Positions 38,268 through 44,217 of a DNA stretch of 44,217 nucleotides are shown in pieces. The translations under genes were made by a program, and so were the position numbers. Positions within the stretch are counted from its first letter, which is position 1; each line of letters opens with the position of its first letter. The notes under the pieces were generated by a model. It saw nothing but the letters and a program-made list of their open reading frames with translations. It was not told the origin of the DNA and did not search any database. Where the stretch lies: NCBI GenBank assembly GCA_010435995.1, contig JAAGNR010000054.1, positions 1 through 44,217 on the forward strand, in the 5' to 3' direction. This stretch comes from Ferrovum sp. GTDB lineage: Bacteria > Pseudomonadota > Gammaproteobacteria > Burkholderiales > Ferrovaceae.

Positions 38268-39025
38268 CGGAAGAAGCCAGCGGTATTCAGGAATTCGTCA
38301 GTCATCTGGTGGAGTTGCGGACCCGTTTGATTCGTGCGGTAGTGGTGGTCTTTGGGGTGTTTGTCGTGCTACTGCCCTTTGCCAATCGGCTCTATACCTG
38401 GTTGGCATTGCCATTATTGAGCAAGATGCCGGCGGGGGGGCATATGATCGCTACGGAAGTGACCACGCCTTTCTTTGTCCCCATGAAGGTGGCAGGACTG
38501 GTGGCTTTTTTGCTGGCATTGCCCTATGTGCTGTCTCAAATATGGGGGTTTGTCGCCCCCGGATTGTATGATCATGAAAAGCGCCTGGCTTTTCCGCTGA
38601 TTGTTTCCAGCACGGCACTCTTCTATATCGGTATGGCTTTTGCCTACTTCGCAGTATTTCCCTTTGCTTTCGGTTTTTTTGCCAATACTGCTCCCCAGGG
38701 GGTGGAAATGATGACCGATATCGATAAATATCTGAGTTTTGTCATCAGTATGTTTCTGGCTTTCGGTCTGGCATTTGAAACCCCCGTGGCGGTGGTTTTG
38801 CTGGTCAAATTGGGAGTATTGTCCGTGGTCCAGTTGCGTAGTGCCCGACGTTATGTCGTGGTTGCGGCATTTGTATTGGGCGCGGTATTTACACCACCCG
38901 ATGCCGTATCCCAGACCATGCTGGCAGTGCCTCTCTGGTTGCTCTACGAAGTTGGAATCTTGGTGGCGAGCCGAGTGACCCCGAAACCGCGGGAAACTTT
39001 ACCCACAGTTTCGGAAGGATCCTGA
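38264..39025 (+). CDS. tatC: Twin-arginine translocase subunit TatC
   Basis: Six-helix membrane protein that recognises the twin-arginine signal. It has 253 residues; the cytoplasmic N-terminus FVSHLVELRTRLIRA holds conserved residues, and PYVLSQIWGFVAPGLYDHEK is the first-loop signature. The start is GTG at 38264. Its stop at 39025 is one base from the stop of the convergent protease gene, with no room for a terminator between them. Confidence 0.96.
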   Translation: MTEEASGIQEFVSHLVELRTRLIRAVVVVFGVFVVLLPFANRLYTWLALPLLSKMPAGGHMIATEVTTPFFVPMKVAGLVAFLLALPYVLSQIWGFVAPGLYDHEKRLAFPLIVSSTALFYIGMAFAYFAVFPFAFGFFANTAPQGVEMMTDIDKYLSFVISMFLAFGLAFETPVAVVLLVKLGVLSVVQLRSARRYVVVAAFVLGAVFTPPDAVSQTMLAVPLWLLYEVGILVASRVTPKPRETLPTVSEGS

Positions 39026-39026
39026 C

Positions 39027-40202
39027 TTACTGTCCAGAATCGTCGAGGTTGCGAATGGTTCCTTTGGGTCTTCGACCTACGATCACGCTTAATACCAGTG
39101 TTTGCTGGTGGCGCATGACTTTAAGTTTTCCATTTTGTCCGGGTTTGAGAGCAGCCACTTGATTGAGCATATCGCGAGAGTCCCCGATGGGCATATCGTT
39201 CACCGCCACTAAAATATCCCCAGGATGAACGCCCGCTTGTTCGGCAGGGCCACCGCGCAGAACGGCAGAAATGAGTGCGCCAGCGGCCTTGTCGAGTTGA
39301 AAAGACGATGCCAATTCGGGGGTGATATCTTGTACCTCGACGCCGATCCAACCGCGTATCACCCCCCCATTCCGGATGATATCATCCATGACTTCATGGG
39401 CCAGACTGACAGGAATGCTGAAGCCAATGCCTTGGGATCCGCCTGATTTGGAATAAATAGCGCTGTTGATCCCCACCAGTTCTCCGGAACTATTGACCAA
39501 GGCCCCTCCGGAATTTCCGGGATTGATGGCCGCGTCAGTCTGGATAAAGTTTTCAAAGGTGTTGATACCGAGGCGGCTTCGTCCCAAGGCGCTGACAATG
39601 CCTGATGTCACGGTTTCTCCAACGCCAAAGGGGTTGCCAATGGCCAAGACCACATCGCCCACCTGTACCTGATCGGAGGCACCAAAGGTGATGGCCGGCA
39701 GATGATCTAAATCTACTTTGAGAACGGCCAGATCGGTTTCGGGGTCGGTGCCACTGACGGTGGCTTTAACACTACGTCCATCGGACAATGCCACCTGAAT
39801 TTCCTGAGCGCCATCCACCACATGATCATTCGTCAGAATGTAACCATCGGGTCGTACGATGACGCCAGAGCCCAAACTGAGTTGCTGTGGGGTGTTGTCG
39901 CCGCTGCTGTTATCCCCAAAAAATTGGCGCAATGCGGGGTCTTCGGGCATTCCTGTGGCACGATGCGATGCTTTGCGGGTAAAGATATTGACCACTGTGG
40001 GCATGGCACGATGGGCGGCATCTCGATAGGAGCCGATGGGTTCTCGTCCTTCGGGGGGGGGCATCTGAGCGGTTTGGGGGGGCGGAGCGGGTTGGTTTGA
40101 GGAGAGTTGACCCAAGTGGTCATGACGGAAGACTGAAATTGTAAAAAGAATACCCAAACACAGGGTCACCGTTTGAGCGAAAATTAGCCAGAGTTTTTGC
40201 AT
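39027..40202 (-). CDS. Membrane-anchored trypsin-like protease, DegS/DegQ type
   Basis: HtrA-family envelope protease (391 residues). A single N-terminal hydrophobic segment (about 5-24) probably anchors it. The trypsin domain has the triad H127 (TNDHVVD), D157 (DPETDLAV) and S231 (NPGNSGGALV). One PDZ domain (about 285-375) follows. One PDZ and a membrane anchor are like DegS, while DegP and DegQ have two PDZ domains and a cleaved signal. Whether it acts in sigma-E signalling or in general quality control is open. This gene commonly sits between tatC and petA in betaproteobacteria. Confidence 0.9.
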   Translation of the reverse strand: MQKLWLIFAQTVTLCLGILFTISVFRHDHLGQLSSNQPAPPPQTAQMPPPEGREPIGSYRDAAHRAMPTVVNIFTRKASHRATGMPEDPALRQFFGDNSSGDNTPQQLSLGSGVIVRPDGYILTNDHVVDGAQEIQVALSDGRSVKATVSGTDPETDLAVLKVDLDHLPAITFGASDQVQVGDVVLAIGNPFGVGETVTSGIVSALGRSRLGINTFENFIQTDAAINPGNSGGALVNSSGELVGINSAIYSKSGGSQGIGFSIPVSLAHEVMDDIIRNGGVIRGWIGVEVQDITPELASSFQLDKAAGALISAVLRGGPAEQAGVHPGDILVAVNDMPIGDSRDMLNQVAALKPGQNGKLKVMRHQQTLVLSVIVGRRPKGTIRNLDDSGQ

Positions 40203-40408
40203 TAGATCAAAATTACCTTGATAGCGATGGGTTAAATTATCCGTTGCGCCGCAACAAGTATACTAATTTCTTTTAAAAATAGCTTACTAGAGAGTCTTTG
40301 TGGGAATGTTTATAGCTCTTTTTGGTCACAGCTAAAGTGCCTTGATTTGTTAGAATGACAGATGAAAGTAATTCGTTTCAAACTATAGCTGAAAATAGGA
40401 CAGATATC
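40203..40408. promoter_or_regulatory. Divergent control region between the protease gene and petA
   Basis: This 206-bp AT-richer gap is the longest non-coding stretch in the window. On the plus strand TGTTAGAAT (40348-40356) is an extended -10 element for petA; no good -35 is seen. On the minus strand GATAAT (40240-40235) may serve the protease gene. A perfect 13-bp palindrome, GTTGCG-C-CGCAAC (40243-40255), lies just upstream of that -10 box. AGGA is placed 9 nt before the petA ATG. Confidence 0.45.
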
Positions 40409-41011
40409 ATGGACAAGTTGCAGACGGATCACGGTCGTCGGCGTTTTTTGATTGGAACCACTTCCGTCATTGGTGGCGTGGGAGTGGCTGCTTTGGCCAC
40501 TCCTTTCGTGCTGAGCATGTTTCCCAGTGCCCGAGCGAAAGCGGCAGGTGCGCCGGTGGAGGTAGACATTTCGAAAGTGGAGCCGGGGATGATGATTACT
40601 CAGGAATGGCGTGGCCAACCGGTGTGGATTGTCAATCGGACGCCCGCTATGATGGCTCAATTGGCCAAGAATGCCCATTTTTTAAGTGACCCTGGTTCGG
40701 ACAAGTCCGAGCAACCTGAGGCCTGTAAAAATGTGCCGCGCGCCATGAAATCTCATGAAAATGTTCTTGTGGTGGTGGGGATTTGCACCCATTTGGGTTG
40801 TTCTCCTACGGAAAAACTGAAAGCCGGCAATGAAGGGGGTATGGGAGCGGACTGGCCAGGCGGGTTTCTCTGTCCGTGTCATGGTTCCAAGTACGATATG
40901 TCGGGGCGAGTGTTCAAAAGTATGCCCGCACCCCTCAATTTGAAAGTTCCACCGTACGTCTATCTCACAGATACTCGCCTGATGGTGGGTACTGATAAAA
41001 AGGGAACCTGA
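40409..41011 (+). CDS. petA: Ubiquinol-cytochrome c reductase Rieske iron-sulfur subunit
   Basis: 2Fe-2S subunit of cytochrome bc1 that takes electrons from quinol. From ATG 40409 it has 200 residues. The twin-arginine signal GRRRFLIG (9-16) and the following hydrophobic stretch form the uncleaved membrane anchor. Cluster ligands are C126, H128, C155 and H158, with disulfide cysteines C131 and C157, in CTHLGC and CPCHGS. An ATG-like start upstream (40355) adds polar residues and lacks the AGGA that precedes 40409. Export needs the Tat system, encoded 1.4 kb upstream. Confidence 0.95.
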   Translation: MDKLQTDHGRRRFLIGTTSVIGGVGVAALATPFVLSMFPSARAKAAGAPVEVDISKVEPGMMITQEWRGQPVWIVNRTPAMMAQLAKNAHFLSDPGSDKSEQPEACKNVPRAMKSHENVLVVVGICTHLGCSPTEKLKAGNEGGMGADWPGGFLCPCHGSKYDMSGRVFKSMPAPLNLKVPPYVYLTDTRLMVGTDKKGT

Positions 41012-41013
41012 CC

Positions 41014-42225
41014 ATGATGAGCCAAATGATGGGCTGGATTGATGCGCGCTTCCCTTTGACAAAAGTCTGGAAGGAACATTTGGCGGAGTACTACGCGCCC
41101 AAGAACTTTAATTTCTGGTACTACTTTGGATCACTGGCCCTTTTGGTGCTTGTGATGCAGATCGTCACCGGTATTTTTCTCACCATGAATTATAAGCCAG
41201 ACGCCCGCTTTGCTTTTGCGTCGGTGGAATACATCATGCGCGATGTCGACTATGGGTGGTTGATTCGCTATATGCATTCCACTGGCGCCTCAATGTTTTT
41301 TGTGGTGGTTTACCTGCATATGATGCGGGGGTTGCTCTATGGCTCTTACCGTCAACCACGAGAATTGGTATGGATCATTGGCATGGCCATTTACTTGTGT
41401 CTGATGGCTGAGGCGTTCTTTGGCTACCTATTACCATGGGGACAGATGTCCTATTGGGGCGCACAAGTGATCGTTTCTCTGGTGGACGCCATCAGTCCTA
41501 CCGTGGCGTTGTGGGTGCGCGGAGACTATGTCATTGCCGATGCCACGCTCAATCGATTCTTTGCCTTTCATGTCATTGCTCTGCCATTGGTACTCGTGAT
41601 TTTGGTCTTCCTGCACATTGTGGCGTTGCATCAGGTGGGTTCCAATAATCCAGATGGGATTGAAATCAAGGCCAAAAAAGACCCAGAGACTCATATTCCT
41701 CTGGATGGTATTCCCTTTCACCCGTACTACACCGTAAAAGATATCGTGGGTGTGGTAGTGTTTTTGATGATCTATTTTGGAATCATATTTTTCGCACCGG
41801 AAATGGGGGGGTATTTTCTCGAAGAAAACAATTTTATTCCGGCCGATCCCATGCAAACTCCACCGCATATTGCCCCAGTATGGTATTTCACTCCCTTCTA
41901 TGCGATTCTTCGCGCCATTCCCCAGAAACAGCTGGGGATTGCCGCTATGGGTTTGGCGGTAGTGATATTTTTCCTGCTTCCTTGGCTCGATAAGGGGTTG
42001 GTCAAGTCCATACGCTATCGAGGCACCCTGTACAAGGTGGCTTTGGGCGCTTTCGTCGTATCTTTTCTGATATTGGGTTACATGGGAACCCTGGAACCCA
42101 CGTTGTGGTATGTGAACCCAGTGTCTCGAATCTGCGCGCTGGTCTACTTTGGTTTCTTTCTGCTCATGCCGGTTTATACCAAACTGGATAAGACCAAACC
42201 TGTTCCTGATCGGGTGACATCATGA
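41014..42225 (+). CDS. petB: Cytochrome b subunit of bc1 complex
   Basis: Core membrane subunit with two b hemes and both quinone sites. It has 403 residues, in the single-chain long form with about eight helices. Heme ligands are H88/H102 on helix B and H186/H201 on helix D. The Qo motif is PVWY (288-291) instead of the mitochondrial PEWY. Helix D has 14 residues between its histidines, one more than in mitochondrial cytochrome b, as in b6-type proteins. petC overlaps by 4 nt. Confidence 0.97.
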   Translation: MMSQMMGWIDARFPLTKVWKEHLAEYYAPKNFNFWYYFGSLALLVLVMQIVTGIFLTMNYKPDARFAFASVEYIMRDVDYGWLIRYMHSTGASMFFVVVYLHMMRGLLYGSYRQPRELVWIIGMAIYLCLMAEAFFGYLLPWGQMSYWGAQVIVSLVDAISPTVALWVRGDYVIADATLNRFFAFHVIALPLVLVILVFLHIVALHQVGSNNPDGIEIKAKKDPETHIPLDGIPFHPYYTVKDIVGVVVFLMIYFGIIFFAPEMGGYFLEENNFIPADPMQTPPHIAPVWYFTPFYAILRAIPQKQLGIAAMGLAVVIFFLLPWLDKGLVKSIRYRGTLYKVALGAFVVSFLILGYMGTLEPTLWYVNPVSRICALVYFGFFLLMPVYTKLDKTKPVPDRVTS

Positions 42226-42950
42226 AGCGTATTCTCGTTAGGCGCTGGATTTGCTCTCTGCTGATGGTAGGCAGTCTGGTGTCGCCGTTGTATTCATTGG
42301 CAGAGGAGGGAGTCAAACTGGACCATGCTCCGGTGGATACCTCTAACCTTCCTTCGTTGCAAAGGGGTGCACAACACTTCATGAATTATTGCATGACTTG
42401 TCACAGTGCTCATTTGGCGCGTTTCGACTTGCTGGAACAAATCGGGCTGAGTAAGAAGCAGGTGGAAGGCAATTTGATTTTGACCAATGCCAAAATTGCC
42501 GACTACATGACCGTGGTGTTGACGCCAAAGGATGCCAAAAGTTGGTTCGGTGTCCCGCCTCCCGACCTGACGGTAGAAGCACGGGTTAGAGGAGCTGATT
42601 GGATATATACCTATCTGCGTTCCTTTTATCGTGATGATCAGCGCCCTAATGGATGGAACAACCGGGTTTTTCCCAATGTGGCTATGCCCCATGTGTTGTG
42701 GCAATTACAGGGGCAACAGGTTCTCCAACATCCTGGAGAGGCGGAATCCTTGGTGCTGATGCAAAAAGGACAGATGTCTGCTCAAGAATATGATCAGTAT
42801 GTGGGGGACCTCGTGAATTTTCTGGTTTTCATGTCTGAACCCACACGAGGTGAGCGATTGCACCTTGGAATTTGGGTATTAGGCTTCCTGGTGCTGTTAT
42901 TTTTTGCGGCGCGCGCGCTAAAACATGAATTTTGGAAAGATATCCATTAG
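42222..42950 (+). CDS. petC: Cytochrome c1
   Basis: Heme c subunit of bc1 that passes electrons to soluble cytochromes. It has 242 residues: a signal peptide ending near SLA (about residue 27), the heme site CMTCH (57-61), the likely sixth ligand M155 in FPNVAMPHVLW and a C-terminal anchor helix (about 215-232). It is the third gene of petABC, overlapping petB by 4 nt. Confidence 0.96.
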   Translation: MKRILVRRWICSLLMVGSLVSPLYSLAEEGVKLDHAPVDTSNLPSLQRGAQHFMNYCMTCHSAHLARFDLLEQIGLSKKQVEGNLILTNAKIADYMTVVLTPKDAKSWFGVPPPDLTVEARVRGADWIYTYLRSFYRDDQRPNGWNNRVFPNVAMPHVLWQLQGQQVLQHPGEAESLVLMQKGQMSAQEYDQYVGDLVNFLVFMSEPTRGERLHLGIWVLGFLVLLFFAARALKHEFWKDIH

Positions 42951-42985
42951 AATAGTAGGATAATTACAGGACGAGATCCCCAAGC

Positions 42986-43591
42986 ATGATGACCCTCTAT
43001 TCAGGGACCACCTGTCCCTTCAGCCAACGCAGTCGTATCGTGTTGTATGAGAAAGGCATGGATTTCCAAATCATTGATGTGGACACATACAGTCTGCCCG
43101 ACGATATTGCCGTGATGAATCCATACAATCGTTTGCCGGTATTGGTGGAACGAGATCTGATTCTGCATGAATCAAACATCATCAATGAGTACATTGATGA
43201 GCGTTTCCCTCATCCACAACTCATGCCCCCCGATCCGGTGATGCGTTCCCGTGCCCGTTTGTTCCTATTCCGTTTTGAAACTGAATTGTTTAATCATGTT
43301 AGCGTGCTGGAAACAGGGACGAATGCCAAAGGGGCGGCTGATAAAGCGCGCCTAGCTATCCGTGACAGCTTGGTGCAGATCGTTCCGGTATTTACCAAAC
43401 AAAAGTTTATGCTGGGGGAAGATTTCACCATGCTGGATGTTTCCATCGCACCGTTACTGTGGCGTCTCGAGCATTACCAGATTGCCCTGCCCAAGCAGGC
43501 GGCACCCTTGCTCAAGTATGCAGAACGTTTGTTTTCGCGACCGGCTTTCATTGATTCGATGACGCCAGCCGAAAAAGCCATGCGTAAATAA
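42986..43591 (+). CDS. sspA: Stringent starvation protein A
   Basis: Glutathione-S-transferase-fold protein that binds RNA polymerase and affects stationary-phase, acid and virulence gene expression. It has 201 residues, with an N-terminal thioredoxin-like domain (LYSGTTCPFSQRSRIVL, then NPYNRLPVLV and HESNIINEYI) and an all-helical C-terminal domain. SspA proteins do not show GST activity. It follows petC after 35 bp, the standard betaproteobacterial order; a second ATG at 42989 is possible. Confidence 0.94.
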   Translation: MMTLYSGTTCPFSQRSRIVLYEKGMDFQIIDVDTYSLPDDIAVMNPYNRLPVLVERDLILHESNIINEYIDERFPHPQLMPPDPVMRSRARLFLFRFETELFNHVSVLETGTNAKGAADKARLAIRDSLVQIVPVFTKQKFMLGEDFTMLDVSIAPLLWRLEHYQIALPKQAAPLLKYAERLFSRPAFIDSMTPAEKAMRK

Positions 43592-43595
43592 GCTC

Positions 43596-44114
43596 GTGAC
43601 CCGTTCGACCAAACCTTATTTGGCGCGTGCACTGTGGGAATGGTGTGAAGACAACTCACTGACGCCATTGTTGCATGTCTTGGTGGAGGGTACCGAGGCG
43701 CGGGTTCCTCAGGCTTTTGTCAAGGAAGGTCAAATCATTTTGAATGTCAGTGCGACAGCCACGCGGCATCTTTCCATGGACAATGGCGGAATCGAATTCA
43801 GTGCACGTTTCAATGGAGTGGCAGAGCAAGTTCAGGTTCCATGGAAAGCCGTGTTGGGTTTATTTGCTCGCGAAACGGGAGAGGGTATGGCTTTCCCCTC
43901 CGATGAGCAAGAGTGGGCAGAGGACGGCGGGAAGTCGGGAACGAATGCTCCTGCTTTGAGCCGCGGGTCTTCCCCTACGGCGCTGGATCGCATGCAGGAT
44001 ACCGCCGAGATGGCGGAAGCACCCGTACTGGTATCCGTCAAAAAAACGACGTCAGAAGCCGTTCCGGACGCCAAATCTGCCACAAAAAAGCCCACATTAA
44101 CTGTTATAAAATGA
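43596..44114 (+). CDS. sspB: ClpXP protease specificity-enhancing factor SspB
   Basis: Adaptor that delivers ssrA-tagged proteins to ClpXP. It has 172 residues: a folded substrate-binding domain (about 1-110, with PYLARALWEW and VPQAFVKEGQIILNVSA), a long low-complexity linker and a C-terminal ClpX-binding tail ending KKPTLTVIK, which matches the known hydrophobic XB tail. The start is GTG at 43596, 4 bp after sspA. Confidence 0.93.
   Translation: MTRSTKPYLARALWEWCEDNSLTPLLHVLVEGTEARVPQAFVKEGQIILNVSATATRHLSMDNGGIEFSARFNGVAEQVQVPWKAVLGLFARETGEGMAFPSDEQEWAEDGGKSGTNAPALSRGSSPTALDRMQDTAEMAEAPVLVSVKKTTSEAVPDAKSATKKPTLTVIK
44102..44110 (+). promoter_or_regulatory. Possible extended -10 promoter for tRNA-Thr
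   Basis: TGTTATAAA overlaps the last codons of sspB and would start transcription near 44117, about 25 nt before the tRNA. A second A/T-rich match, GATAAT, lies at 44115-44120. No good -35 box is seen. Readthrough from sspB is an alternative. Confidence 0.35.
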
Positions 44115-44141
44115 GATAATCCCTTCCCCCAGATTGACTAT

Positions 44142-44217
44142 GCCGGCATAGCTCAGACGGTAGAGCAGCTGATTTGTAATCAGAAGGTCGAGGGTTCGAT
44201 TCCTTCTGCCGGCACCA
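44142..44217 (+). tRNA. tRNA-Thr (anticodon TGT)
   Basis: Full cloverleaf: acceptor arms GCCGGCA/TGCCGGC, D-stem GCTC/GAGC, anticodon loop TTTGTAA with TGT at 44175-44177, T-loop TTCGATT, discriminator A and encoded CCA ending on the last base of the window. It reads ACA and probably ACG by wobble. As in the tRNA-Gly above, the top anticodon-stem pair (27-43) is G-A. Confidence 0.95.

Overview
This window is ordinary, very compact bacterial core chromosome. I find 56 protein-coding genes (one cut by the left edge) and two tRNA genes. I see no insertion sequence, prophage, integrase, CRISPR array, toxin-antitoxin pair or other accessory island. The longest stretch without a gene is about 206 bp (40203-40408). 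The gene order points to a betaproteobacterium or a close relative: kdsD-kdsC-lptCAB-rpoN-hpf-ptsN-hprK-rapZ, mlaFEDCB followed by a second ABC pair, ibaG, murA and the his genes, and hisIE-hinT-tatABC-degS-like-petABC-sspAB. Base composition looks moderately GC-rich by eye (not computed). The genus cannot be fixed from this; an acidophile of the Ferrovum kind is only a guess.

Layout. 1-1392 (+): the tail of a small proline-rich protein (probably LptM-like), then lysA. 1404-6300 (-): ubiA, recG and a KefB-type antiporter. 6439-13916 (+): an envelope and regulation operon, with KDO synthesis (kdsD, kdsC), LPS export (lptC, lptA, lptB), sigma-54 (rpoN), ribosome hibernation (hpf), the nitrogen PTS (ptsN), HPr kinase (hprK) and rapZ. 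13791-19311 (-): yicC, gmk, rpoZ, spoT, ridA and mutY, with tRNA-Gly(CCC) on the opposite strand between ridA and mutY. 19436-24213 (+): rph, rdgB, hemW, an alkylguanine-DNA alkyltransferase, thiS, thiG, trmB. 24314-39025 (+): a nearly unbroken run of mlaFEDCB, an ABC-2 exporter pair, ibaG, murA, the nine his genes G D C B H A F I E, hinT and tatABC. 39027-40202 (-): a membrane-anchored DegS/DegQ-type protease. 40409-44114 (+): cytochrome bc1 (petABC) and the stringent starvation pair sspAB. 44142-44217 (+): tRNA-Thr(TGT), ending at the window edge.

How it fits together. Much of the window builds and maintains the outer membrane: KDO supply, the LPS export bridge, phospholipid return by Mla, and murA for peptidoglycan. 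The Tat translocase sits next to a Rieske protein that carries a visible twin-arginine signal, so the export machine and one of its substrates are neighbours. Regulation is represented by sigma-54, EIIA-Ntr, HPr kinase, RapZ, (p)ppGpp and SspA/SspB.

The points most worth a second look concern overlapping information rather than a new system: a 126-bp tail-to-tail overlap of rapZ and mutY, a RidA C-terminus read from the antisense strand of tRNA-Gly, a promoter that abuts the kdsD start codon, two 13-bp palindromes in divergent promoter regions, and bacterial-type signature residues in cytochrome b. I did not find evidence for a previously undescribed system.
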